Shown piece after piece: positions 1 to 12,400 of a DNA stretch of 64,000 nt. Position 1 is the first letter of the stretch, and each line of letters begins with the position of its first letter. The notes beneath the pieces were generated by a model. It saw nothing but the letters and a program-made list of their open reading frames with translations. It was not told where the DNA came from and searched no databases. Made by a program: the position numbers and the translations under genes. This DNA comes from Odontesthes bonariensis (taxonomy: Eukaryota; Chordata; Actinopteri; Atheriniformes; Atherinopsidae): positions 7,602,254 through 7,666,253 of the forward strand of contig NC_134509.1 of the NCBI RefSeq assembly GCF_027942865.1. The letters run 5' to 3'.

Positions 1-1672
1 TCTCGTCGCCAAGGCTCAGGCTTCGCTGTACATGAAACTGCATCGGAGCAGGCGGCACTGTCACTGAGCATCAAATGTTAATTAACTATGAACAGATGAG
101 GACTCTACTTGACCCGTTTACTACAGTGGTCCACGCAGGACATTTCTGACTCTTGTTAGGACTCTGCGCACAGTTGCTGTGACGGATATAAACAGTCAAA
201 CTAGTGTAGTAGGCGTAGATGACAGCGAGATACAGGCTGGAGATTGTATTGCTGCAATTATGATTCGCTATGGTGAGATGCATGAGCGGCGATGTATTAT
301 TGTACGCCGTTGTTGTGGCATCTGTTCTCCTGCCCAGAGCTAGAAGTGTGCACGCAATCTGAACAGCAAGAGCTGCCACTGCCAGAAACTGTGCTCTGTC
401 ATGTATTATGTATGCTCAGAAGAATCTATGTGAGCATACAGCACACCGCGTTAGTCCGTACAGCTGGATGTGGCTGCTCGGTACACTGCTTCTGCCATCA
501 ACTCTTTAGACCTTTCTCAGGAAAAAGAGTGGAGACAGAGAAGGGGGGAGGAGAGGTAAGTGAACAAGTCTTTCTCCTTTATTGTCCCTGCAGCTGTCTC
601 CGTGCGTCGCTCAAGCCTGTGAGCGAAAGGGACAGGTGTCCACAGAACAGTTGCCCCTCTCTTTTTTTTTTTTTTCTTTTTTTTTTTTTTCCATTAGTCG
701 CTCTTACTTTCTCTTGCTCCCCTCTGCATCTCTTGTATTGAGCTTACAACACCTCCTCACTGTAATTTCTTCGTCACACATTTCACAAACACACAGAAGC
801 TGAAGCACACAGTGGGCTGCAAAGTTGGTGCATGAAGTGTCAGATTCATATTACGTTTCAATTGGTTTGAGTCAGGGCGAGTGTGTGTGCGCTTCTTCCC
901 GTCTTTGCTGGCATGTGCGTACCTCTTTTTCAGCTGTACCTTTGGATTCCTGCTCTCTTTACTGTTTGACCTCTTTTCTCCCTTCTCTTGCTCTCCCTGG
1001 GGCCCTGGCAGCTGTTATCTCAATGTTTTCCTTTAAGAGCCCCTGGAAGAGAGGGGGATGGGCTGGAAAGGGGGTAGAGAACGGGAGCATGAGAGCAGGA
1101 AATAGATTTTTAAGGTGATGGGACACCCTCGGACAGTCACCGCATAAGCCCGCAGGTGAGGAGGCTTGATGCAGAAAAGGACAAATGAGGTGAAAGACAT
1201 GGAGAGCAACACAGAAATGGGACAATACTGTAGGTCAGCTGGAGAGGGCTAGGTTGCTCAGTGAAGCTCTTTCACACCACAGAGCTGACTTTGCAGTTGG
1301 TGTGTTTAAGTGTGCAGAGTATGATGGGGGGTAATTTATTAGCTCTGTAATAGCGCTACTGCTAATAATGTCAGCCTGTGCGAAAAGAGTTAAAGCAGCA
1401 GGTCGGGTTCAAAAGACAGAAATATTTTCTCAAGCCCCACCTTAGTGTGTGCCCTAAGGCAAGGGAGAGACGCCTACCTGCTGCCAAAGCTAAGCACATA
1501 CTGCCACGCTTGCATAAACTGTAAACGGGTCGTGAGGATTCAAACCTCCCCCTTCTTGCCCCCCCCCCGTTTCTCTGCATTCTCCCACCCGGTTGCCTCC
1601 ACCTCCCAAATCTTGTTATTGATTCTTTGCCGAGTTTACAATGATGGTTGTTAAATGATCCCAATGAGCCAC

Positions 1673-1703
1673 GTTGCCGTAGCAACCTGCATGAGTCACT
1701 CAT
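1673..1703. promoter_or_regulatory. RFX X-box next to an AP-1-like site
   Basis: GTTGCCGTAGCAAC at 1,673-1,686 is a full palindromic X-box (GTTNCC-NN-RGNAAC), the dimer site of RFX factors. It is followed directly by TGCATG and by an AP-1-type core in ATGAGTCACTCAT. Motif matching only; no conservation or occupancy data. Confidence 0.4.
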
Positions 1704-2302
1704 TTTGTGCTGATTGTTAGATGGTTCGAGGCATGAGGAAAATGTTGATGGGAGAGCTGTGAGAGGTTAAGCACCTTTTTGGACTAAGCTTGTGGAAGAA
1801 TAGTTCTGAAATTGCTTCATTCTTGAGCTGCCGTGACAGTTTTGCCTCCTTCGCAGCCATTCGCGTCTCGTAACTGCTCTGGAAGTTCTCCCTGTGAGGC
1901 TTTTAAAAAAACCAAAAAAACCAAAACAACTGCCTTTGAAACAGATAGGGGGTTGCCCTCGCCGGCTCTTCGCAGGGTGCTGTTGACAGTGACAACAGCG
2001 TCCTGCTGCTGGCTTGAGTTCATCTTGAGAGCTCGCTGGACTACATGACATGTGTTGTATTATTACAGAGCCCTTCTTAAACAAGACAAACTGGTTTCAT
2101 GGTCATGCCTAATGTATCGGAGGCGGCATTTGCACATTGGGTAAATACATATCTGTCAATTAGTTTGTGTGCTCACCTGCTCATGTGTTTGTCCGTGGGC
2201 CATCCTCTCTTTTGTTTTGGACTGTTTATCTTTCATAAACTGCCGCAGTGGTGCCGAACAGACCAGCGACAGAGCCAGCAAGGAGTTGACGGGGAAGGTC
2301 GG

Positions 2303-2304
<2 letters not shown>

Positions 2305-2386
<82 letters not shown>
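2305..2386. repeat. (TG)n microsatellite followed by (GA)n
   Basis: About 71 bp of uninterrupted TG dinucleotides, then about five GA units. A typical teleost intronic microsatellite, likely length-polymorphic. Confidence 0.95.
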
Positions 2387-5300
2387 TTCCTGTGCTCATC
2401 TATGAGGAAGGGGAGACCCTACAAGGCCAAGGATGGGGAATGTTATGGGAGGGGTTTGTTTGACAAGCAGATGTGTTCCCCTATAAGGAGATGAAGAAGA
2501 GTATGGTGGGAGGAGCTTGGACGCCGTTGGTATCCTGTTGCTACGGGGCAAATGGCCTTGATTGACGTGTGAGGGGGCGGGACGCATGCAAGGGTCCCGT
2601 CTGGATTTTATGAAGCGTAAAGAAGTGAAGCACACAGCAGAGAGAGTGGGAGGAAAGGGAGAACAGCAGCTAGAGGAGCAGAGAGGAAGAGCAAGAAGGG
2701 GAGGAGGCAGGGCGATGGAGGGGGAGGAAGAGGGGGTTGACGTGGGATGGAATAATTTAACAAGAGGGTGTCTCCTGGCTCATAAGTATGCCAGGGACAC
2801 GTCGTAAACGTTTCTCCAGCTGTGTGCAGCGTGGGTAACGGCACAGGAGCAAAAGCCAGAAAGCGAGCTGAACACTGAACTCACCCAGTTAATCCGATTA
2901 TTGAGCCAAAGTGTGAGCTGCTGCTAACAACATGAATCACGCTTTCCATAGCCGAGTTAGCTGAATTGGCCTATACACCAGTGCTGGCGGCCGGAGGAAG
3001 CAAGATCCTGAAATGTCATTATTCATGTGAAATGACCCAGTGATGGCCTAGTTAGCTGTTAGCCATGATTCCTCTCCTCTCCTCCTTGTTTGCGCTCATC
3101 TCCTCTTGTTTCTCGTGCAGCATGGCGAAGCCGCCCGTGGACGAGCACACTTCATAACATACATCCTCAGACGCACTTGGAGCTGCTAACTGACCCGAAA
3201 AGAAGCCAGCCACAGCTACCGCTCTGAGTCACTGGCTTTGCCCGGCCAACACATACACTTACACAATCCCCTCAGCGTCCTAACACCAGGGGAGTGCACG
3301 CACAAAGAACGTACACTTAAACAGCACTCACACAAACCTGAGTGCTGACACAAATGCTCACCACATTGAGTTTGCTTTCTTCCAATTGACCAAGGATGCC
3401 CTCCCTCTGTGTCTTTGTGTTCCACCTCTTATCTGTGTGCATTTATTCAGTAGATGCTTTTATCCTGATGCGATGCACAAAGGCCACTCGCAGTCAGCAA
3501 AAGGCCCAAAGCTTGACGGGTTGAGCGAGCAGAGGGTAAAAAGTGCCACACATGCACATACCGTTTGTGTATATACCGAGCTATTGACACAGTGTATCAG
3601 GTAGAGAGAGGACTGTTGAGATGCGGCCAAAATGGGTCTCCTCTGAAAAGGCCAATCGTGCAACACAAATACAAGGTTGTTTTTGGCATGTATTCCCGCT
3701 TCTATTTCTGTCTGGCAGAAGGAGCTGTAACAGCCGGGGTAGTCCATTCTCCTACTGGCTGTAGTCTGTTTGAGCATTAGCAACAACAGTAAGCGGACGA
3801 GAGTGATTGACGGAGCTATGATCAGATCAGTGCTTTAATACTGTGGAAATTGCAGCGTATCAGCCAAATGATCTAAACCAAGTTCAATATATCAAGCCCC
3901 AAGAGTGCGGTGTTGAAATGCAAATCACTATCTCGCTGCCCAGTTCCATCATAACTTGTCAAGTCCAAGACTGACTCATCCGTAGTCGAGTGAAATGTGT
4001 CATGAGTCACCAATGTTGGGACTCGAAAACGACAACACAGGAGCTGCGATGAACATTTAGCTGCACGGCAGGAGGGAAGTTTTCCCAACAAATGGGTCAA
4101 AAGGTAGAATTTTTATCACACTCAGTGTGTCCTGCTCAGAAATATTCTCAATGCGAACCGCCGCATCAGGCAGGTCCGTGGATAAAGTTTCCCAAAGCAT
4201 TTTATTTGCTTTGATTTTGCTTTATCACTTCAGTTCAGGACTTATTGTACAGCAGAGAGCCATTCATTCTGCAGCAAGCAGTCACTTAGTATAAAAAGAT
4301 ATCCTTGGATGTTTCACAAATGTAAGGCTGCTTATATATGTTTTAAGAAATGCTCTTGATACGGTTAATAAATGCCTCGGAACACAAAAATGTTAGACTT
4401 CAGATTATGGTGGACTGTTGACGCTTCACAGATTGATCAGCTGGTGATCGGAATTGAATGTACAGGCACACGCTTACATGTTGTCGACATGGAGGATCGT
4501 CACTGTAAATTAAGTTATTCTTGTAACGGAGCAGTCTCTTCTCCCAGAGTTTGAAGCGTGCTGCACCACAGAATCAAACTTCTGTGGAAGTCGAAAGCGC
4601 AAAAAAAAAAAAGAAGCTTCCTCACACTTGCAAAAAAAAAATAAAAAATGTTAACACTCGCTTTAGGTGTTTTTCTTTAGGTGTTTAAATAAAAAAGCGA
4701 GACTTGATGCACGTGAGGACAGATGGAATCTCCTCATAAGACTTGGGTCTAATGTAGGGGATTTGTTACTCTTGACTGGCATGAAAGAATAAAACAACAT
4801 AAACAGCTGATAATAATTTCTGAAGTCCCTTCTTTATTTTTCTAGGATATGTATCGTCAAGGAGACCAGTTTGCTTGACCGTTTATGAAAGAATGTAGCC
4901 TAGTTTCCAGTTTTAGAATGTAAAACTGAACTCTAGAGTGGTGCCAATATAGTGTGTTTTGAGTATATTCTTCATTGTTTTTTTTTTCATAAGAACTGAT
5001 CTTTAAAAACATTTTCTGGTCTGGATCCTATGCCACTTAAAGGATTTCTGCCAGTGAATTTTTGTTGTTTACGTTCGGAAGTAACTGATTGAGCTTTCTG
5101 ATGCCAAAGAGAGACCTCATGGATGCAGGGAAGGAGCAAAATGGAGGGAAAGGAGAATGAAGATTAAGCCATTTCTTTCTTGATCGTCATGGGGAATGTG
5201 ATACGTCTGGCATATAAAATGGATGAGTCCAAAGTGCAAACATGGACATAGAGGAAGTATCAGGATTTTTGTATTCTGTGTTTCACTGAGACGTGTATGT

Positions 5301-7097
5301 AGGAACGTCCTCGTGGCTTTCAGACAATACAGACAGACAGAGACTGCAGACAAAGCGGAAAGAGTAAAGGAGGAGGGAATGCAGCAGTTGCTAAGAACAG
5401 TTGGTGTAATCCAGGATGTGTTACTAAGTAGTGTCTTGGTAGTGCCCCATATATAAAAAAGTTTCTGTCCATGCTGTACTCGCTGATGCTGCATGTGATG
5501 TCATCAGCTCGGCTGTTACTCCTCTCTCTCTCTGCTACACTTTCACCAGCTGATTTTGTTTTATTGATTTATTTTTCCTTTTTTAGCCTATCATTTATAT
5601 TCAAATTATATAATTCTCCTTTTTGGGATTGATGGTATTATTCCAAATCTGTAGAGTTATTTAATACTCAGGTAGCTGAACTAGTTAAGTCGTATGCGGG
5701 CTGAAGATCCTAGTCACAGAAGGCCTGGATTAGAGTGCCGATCCATGGCCTTTTACTCCATGACGTCCTCGTCTCTCCCCACATTCAGTTCCATTGAATT
5801 TGTCTGAACTAATAATGGCGCCGGATGAAAGTTTGAAGGCTCGCCTTAAGTTTTCTTAACCCTTTTGGGTGTCGATGAATGTGCTATTACATTTCAGTGG
5901 TGGATAAGAACAGAAAGGTCACTATTGTGATCCATAGGAAAATAAAATAAAGTTCAACTTTTCTGTATCCACATGCTTACAGAAAAGTTTCCCTCATTGC
6001 TGAAAAATGCTGTCCGTGTATCATCCCCTTCCTACTTTTCCATTTCGCCACTTCACCCAAGCTGGGTGATCAACTTTCCGTCTCTGGCTCTACAGGAGCA
6101 GCTCTAGTTTCTTTATTCCTGTTTGTTATCCAGGTTAGCTCCTTCCTGGTGACCCAGAATGACTTTCTCCACCCACTATCTTTTTCATGTCTGTAAATGA
6201 ATTTAATCTAAGGTGGGCTGATGCAAGGTGACGTCACCCCGTGTTCCATTTAGGTTACAATGATTTTTCTTTTTTTTCTTTTTTCTCATCATGCAGTTAA
6301 AAGCCTCATCTAAACTGAAAAATTCCCTGTTTCTGTGTCTGTGAGCCAACCAAATGTAATGAATTCAGTGCCTCATCAGAGGATTGCAGCTCATGTTCAC
6401 ATTATTACCATCGGTTATGTAACAGATTGAATTTCTTTATACAACAAGGAGAAAATTCCTCACATATTAATGATGTTCTGGTCTATTTTTAAACTTTCAT
6501 TCATTCATTAGAGCATAGAATTATAGCAAGAAAAACACCTCGAGGGCAGCATGTCTTTGTGCAGGAATCATCGCAAATGACTGAATATGAATATCAATAT
6601 GATTCTGCATATTGGTTTGAGCATCTTCTATTCTCAGAAGGCGTAATAGCCACTGCAACAGCCCAGGCAAACAATAAGCATCTGTTGGCAAGGTACAAGG
6701 TGGTTGAGTTGCTGCAGGACAGGGAGGCAAGGATGTGAGGGATGTTATCACTCAGCAGAATCTTAATTTGGATGCTTGTGGGCAAGATTGGAAGAGGTTC
6801 ATACAGCTGCGGGGTTTAGATGAGCGGACACAGCTGCTATCTGAACATGTGAATGAAGTTAAACTTGGACACTGCGGTCAGTAATCTGGTGGCTGTATGG
6901 CTTGAGTGCCGGGCACTGAGGACGGAGAACATGGTTTCTGTTCTGAGACGCATCACCTGGCAGGCGAGCACAAGGAGCAGTTCTGGTATTTCTGTATGAA
7001 AAGAGGATGTGTGCATTGAGTAGTTTGGCAGCCCAGCGTGGTACCAGGCTTACAGTGTTGAGATTAATGACACACATAAATTTACTGCTTGTTATCG

Positions 7098-7156
7098 AGG
7101 AGGAGAGGAGAGGAGAGGAGGGGGGGGAGGGGGGAGGGGGGGGGGGGGGGGGGGGG
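7098..7156. repeat. G-rich purine tract ending in a run of 21 G
   Basis: Repeated GAGGA units pass into runs of 8, 6 and then 21 consecutive G on the + strand. It is purine-only for nearly 60 bp, so G-quadruplex or triplex formation is plausible. Its length is likely unstable in vivo and hard to sequence. Confidence 0.9.
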
Positions 7157-8439
7157 CAAGATAACAGGATTTCTGGTTGTGATTACGCTGCTGAAATCAC
7201 AAGAGGCAGACCAGTGCTGCAGTCATTAAAGGTTAGTTTCAAGGCATTTCTCTTGAAACGCTGATACTGTCTGCTTTCGCTTTGCATCAGCAGGAAAAAG
7301 AAGCACAGCTGCCAGGGGAAGAAGTTTCTGCTTCTTGTAGTGGCCGAAATGACTGAATGTTGCTGAAGGAAGAAAAGAGTCTTTATTTGTTTTTTGCTTT
7401 GCTGCTGGTAATAACCAGAACCCCCCCCCCCCTCACTGTCTGCTGGGTGCTGCTCTCCTGAAGCTGCTCTTATGTCACAATATTGAAGTGATCCATGTCG
7501 ACCGCGTGCATCCCCTGGTTTGTTACCGAGTCGCGGGCCGGACCGCAGCGTTCACAGGTGTGACTCTGAGAAAAAGGTCAGAAGTTGGGAGACAGATGGC
7601 ATACACACACACACACACACACACTTTTAACTCTCTCAAAGGGACAGTGATCTATGGTGCAGCTCAGATGGGCATCACTGCACTCACGCACACACATGCA
7701 GACGCACACGCACACTAACCAAGCAGATGTCATTTGATAAAAGGGACATCAACTATTATTGTTGCCAATAAATCATTTTGATCACTGTCTTCTTTTTGTG
7801 CAGCGCCATTACTGCTGTTATAACAAACGATGATAAGAATAGTGGAAAGATTTATAATGTTGATAATAACCTGTAGTACAGGAGAGATCAAGGGAAAGGA
7901 CAGGCCCAACAGAGACAAAAAAAAAAAACAGCTGCTAGATTGTATTTATAGTCTCATATGTTTTTACTTTGCCTGATAGGAATTTCTATTTTTAAGTGTG
8001 TTTGATGCTTTTTTTATTTTATTTTTGTCGATTGTTCATTCATATGAATCATTTGTCAGTTTTTAATACACAGTGTCTCTGTGTCAGACCCAGTCTGTCT
8101 CTTGAACGGTGATGCAAAAGTCAAAGAACTAATGGTTCAGGGTTTTTTCCATTTTTGTAAGCAAGGCCTCTAATGTCACTGATGGCAGGTAAGAGTAAGA
8201 GGCAGCCGGTGGTTGTTCCACACTGAAATATCTGAAGAAAATGCTGCATTTTCATGGTCCCCAGTAGATGAATCCTGTTGATTTCTTACATTCACTATAA
8301 AGGAAAAAGAAACTTTTTATGAATGAGATTGTGGTAACCTGGTAAACATCAGTGTGGCAACAATGTTTTACGTAATTTGGTTTAAATTGCACTTATGCTG
8401 GCCATTGTGGCAGTTTTGCTCCCAGAAATGTTGGTAATC

Positions 8440-8640
8440 AAATTTTTTTTGGATCGCTGGAGGCCCGAATCTGCTGTGGAAGATTGCTGCGCTTACGTAC
8501 GTCTCTACCACCCATTAATGCAGGAGCGTAGGGATTCCAAGATGGCGCCGATCATCGCCTCATGTCACCTCAAACTGTTTATATTCCAGAATTGTATTTA
8601 TCTGAGGCGTCGTCAAGTGGGCGCTGAGACGGCCATTTAG
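8440..8640. other. Candidate conserved noncoding segment with a YY1-like site
   Basis: In contrast to the AT-rich sequence around it, this part is balanced in composition and free of simple repeats. It contains CAAGATGGCGCC, the classic extended YY1 motif. It shows no coding signature on either strand. Only an alignment could show conservation. Confidence 0.2.
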
Positions 8641-9401
8641 CGGGCTGACTTGAGCATTTACCTGAAAGTACAACTGCATCAACCAAAATATTCCCTCCGT
8701 TTGTTAGTCAGATTTATAAATAGATCTGAAAGACGGATGGTTTATCTGTGCAGCTATGGATCAGAGCCGGTCCATGCCTCTTCTATCAGTCACCACCTTT
8801 TATCGTTCATCCCCTCTTTCCTCTCCTTCCCTGCTGTCTCCCTTCACTCTCTAACTATTACCATTTAGGGTATCCATGCCACACTGCCAGTAGCAAGGAA
8901 TGTGCGCACGTGTGTGTGTGTGTGTATATTTGCGGACGCCTGTATTGTTCTCTGCCTTGCAGTTAAATGTTGGTAACTTAAACAATTATGTTGTGGGGTA
9001 ATCGTGTGCAAAATACTCGGGCAGGCTTACTAACAGTTGGTCTTTGTGTGAGCGTTTAGGTGTGTGGGTGTTTGCGAGTCAAAGGTGATCTGTGTGCAGA
9101 GGCGTTCGTTAGTGTGTGTGCAGGAATTAGACACTCATCGTTTTACAACACACAGAGCATGGAGGCACCTGACCCTCAATAATAGATGTGCTGCAGTGAA
9201 TATTTAATGGGGTGGGGGGGTGCACACACATGCACACATTTACACATTTACACATATGGGTAATTTTAGTACCCATGCCTGTTTGAGTTTTAGGCTGAAG
9301 CAGGGAAACTGGTCTCTGTATATTTGGGTGACGCTCTCAGTAAGGACATAATGTTAAGTTTTGCTAGCTGGCTACTTTAGCTTAAGCAGCCCCCTCAGTC
9401 T

Positions 9402-9427
9402 TCTTTCTTTCTTTCTTTCTTTCTTTC
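9402..9427 (+). repeat. (TTTC)n microsatellite acting as a polypyrimidine tract
   Basis: Six to seven TTTC units end five bases before the CAG of the 3' splice site at 9,430-9,432. The repeat therefore is the polypyrimidine tract of the first visible rbfox2 exon. Clustered UUUCU/CUUUCU is also the type of sequence PTB binds. Confidence 0.85.
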
Positions 9428-9432
9428 GACAG

Positions 9433-12400
9433 GGCTCTCAGGATAGTGCTGGCGGTCAGGAGGGACTTGTGCCCCCACCTTTCTCTGCGTTCCCACCTCC
9501 TCCACCACCGCCCCCCCAGAACGGCCTGGCCCTGGATTACGGGGGCAGCCTGTATGCAGCAGGGGCCGTGCAGGGCCCCGTGGAAGCCGGCGGAGCAGGG
9601 AGCATCGCAGCCAACGCCGCCAACAGCCTCAGTGTCCAAGTGAGTTCCAGCCTCTTCCTCGGGGTGCGGCCCACATCAGGTTTTTTCCTTCAGAGGGTGC
9701 AGAGAGCAACTGTGTGGATGCATGGGACAGAATAATAAGATGGTTGTAAATATGCAAAGTCCTAATGCTGATGCCAATAATTAGACTACTCAGCGATACA
9801 GATTACAGGTTCGACATCCCTGTTACATTACAAAATATTCACTATCAGTGTTGAAGCTTTCTTACCCGCTATTTACTCGAAATGTCAACGGCGATACAAA
9901 AAAATGGCTCTTAAATTAAAAGTGTGGAACAATTGCTGGTCAATTTGGAGATGGCAAGCATCTCAAACGCCACCCACCAATTATCTGGCAGCAAATCGCA
10001 TCTATATTGATTCATTAGCCGTTGCCTGTCCTTGAATTAGGTAAGAGTACGTAAGCATGATCCTCTAATTCTTAAAGGTGGGGTATAAGATCTTGGAAAA
10101 ACGGTTCATGCAAGCTATATTTTTGAAAATACACAACCTTGCCTCTCCCTTCAGCCCACCCCTCGAAACCCGCCTTCAAAACACATGAACGAGTCACGAG
10201 TCTGTGAACGCGCAGGGGTGAGGGGTGAGGGGGGCTGACGGTTGATTGGCATGTCAGAATCCAATAGAAGTAAGTCATCATTACTTCTATTGGTCAGACA
10301 TTTCCTCTTGCTACACCCTCTACAATGGACTAAAATATAATTTTTTTTTTCCAAACATTCTATTTTAGTGGGTGCAATGGGGTCGTGAGGAGGTTTTCAG
10401 ACAATATGATAAAAAATGCTCCAGAAAACATCTCATACCCCACCTTTAAGTCTATGCTCTCAAACGTTTCACCAAAGGAATCCATACAGCTGCGTGACCT
10501 TTTTTTTAAATCTATTTATTTTTTATAGCTCTGCCAATCTTTAGTGTTGTGGAGAGGGGGAAAAAAATGCCAACAACAAATATAACCAAAAAAAAAAAGG
10601 ACTCAAAAAACAAGTGCTTAAAAACCTTCTGATGCTCTTTCTGTTTAGAGGAATAGTTTGACATCCACCACATGCTGGCCAAGAAAAAGTCCAGCGCATA
10701 ACCCACACGATGTCCATTTACTAATCAGTTAGAAGTTTGAGGAAAATACTCCCAGGAATGATTAATCTCTGAACCACTTCTTGTATTTTGATTATATTTG
10801 TTGGATGTGAATTTTATTTCAAATGTTTATTTATTTAACAAAATCTAAGCCAAAGTACAGAAGCAGTGTGCGGGGTCTAAACTAAGTAAACTCCTACTGC
10901 TAGCATAGAAATGAAAAGGTTAAAGTAGCAGCCAGATGCTGCTAATCAAATCCGTTTGATTTTTTTTTTTTTGGATCGTCAGCAGGTGTCAGCAGCTCTA
11001 TAGAAGCATTTTAAAAGAGAAGAATGTGCTAATCCATGGTGGAAAATGTTAGCTACAGGCCTACTAAGACCTCTACATCTATAACAGATGCTGCTCAGTT
11101 TATGGTGTCATGGTGGGTTATAGCGTGTCTTTGCAACCCTAACAAGGCATCTTTATTTCTTCCTCTATGTTTTCTTTCGCGTCCTTTTGTGTCCGCCTGG
11201 CTCTGCAGGCGGATGGGTCCTCCCAGATTGACGGTCAGTCTGGAGTTGGCTCGGGAGGCGGGGGTGGCGGTGGGGGCCCTGGAGACGATTCAGATGCCAA
11301 GGGGACCCCGAAACGCCTCCATGTATCGAACATCCCATTCCGCTTCCGAGACCCTGACCTCCGACAGATGTTTGGGGTATGAAGACCAAAATATTTTCTC
11401 TTTTTCACTCGTAACAACTGTATCTTCAGATCCAAAGGATACGGTTAAAAATATTTGATCTGTCGGAGTCTGTTCAACGACTTTTCAATAAATGAATAAA
11501 ACACAAGGTTCCGTCATGTCTGTTTATGCTAAGACGAATCAATAAAACAGGAATCTAGTTATTATTCAGAATTTCAACCTGTCAGCAGGTTGTTTGAAAG
11601 CAGATGTTGTAATCAGGCCTTAAGCTCGGCTGTTTTGTAAGAGGAATGCCTCTAAAATACATCCTGAGAAAAGAGCAGAGACACGGAAGATGTGGGAGAA
11701 GACCAGAGCTGGCTCAGCTCCAGCTCATCATCACTGAACAGTGCTGACCCCCTGTGGCGAGCATGCGATGCTTCTTCAGCCTCCTTATTTTCCTCATCTT
11801 CTTTGTTGTTTCAGCAATTTGGCAAAATCCTTGATGTGGAGATCATTTTCAATGAGAGGGGCTCCAAGGTAGGAAACTGGAAAAAAAAACTCTCAAACAT
11901 TTCAACATTTATGAACAAAAATGAGCTCAGCAAGAGCTTAACTGGCATTTTCGCCCGTCTCTCCCTCTGCGGCTGCTTCTCTTTCTCCATCACCCCCCTC
12001 CCCCCCCCCCCCCTCCTCTGCTTGCAGGGCTTTGGTTTTGTAACGTTTGAGACGAGTGCAGACGCAGAGAGGGCCAGAGAGAAGCTTCACGGTACGCTGG
12101 TTGAAGGACGTAAAATCGAGGTAAGTCAGCACCCTCAAAACAAAAAACGGTGGCCATTTTCTCCTCTGTCTCCCCTCCATTTCTAGCAGTGACAGTGAGG
12201 ATATAATGGCTGTTTCTGCCCCAGAGAAGGTTTCCGGATGGCTGTTTTGTGTTCAGCTCTTCCCCCTCTGGCTTCACTATAGCATGGTGCAGTGGTGCCG
12301 CACGCGCAGGCGTCTCTTTAGACGGCACTTCCTGTTGATGTTGTCATTGTTGATGTTGTCATTGATGTTGTGGGCTGTCCATTGCACCTTGATCTTTAAG

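Larger units (their letters stand above)
1..9432 (+). other. rbfox2: Upstream intron or 5' region of rbfox2, no coding exon recognised
   Basis: The first recognisable coding exon begins at 9,433 with a 3' splice site, so this stretch is most likely intron of the same transcription unit. I searched it for the usual RBFOX2 start exons (the short one like MEKKKMVTQ and the long alanine/glycine-rich one) and found neither. It holds simple repeats: a (TG)n tract, a G-rich tract near 7.1 kb, a short CA tract at 7,602-7,624 and several T and C homopolymers. Possible regulatory sites are a perfect RFX X-box at 1,673 and a YY1-like CAAGATGGCGCC near 8,538. That the segment is intronic is inferred. Confidence 0.6.

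Noticed and set aside
3121-3160. Possible small exon starting CATGGCGAAGCCGCCC after a pyrimidine-rich CAG
   Set aside because: The acceptor looks good, but the frame from the ATG stops after 11 codons and there is no nearby donor. It does not resemble any RBFOX2 start exon.
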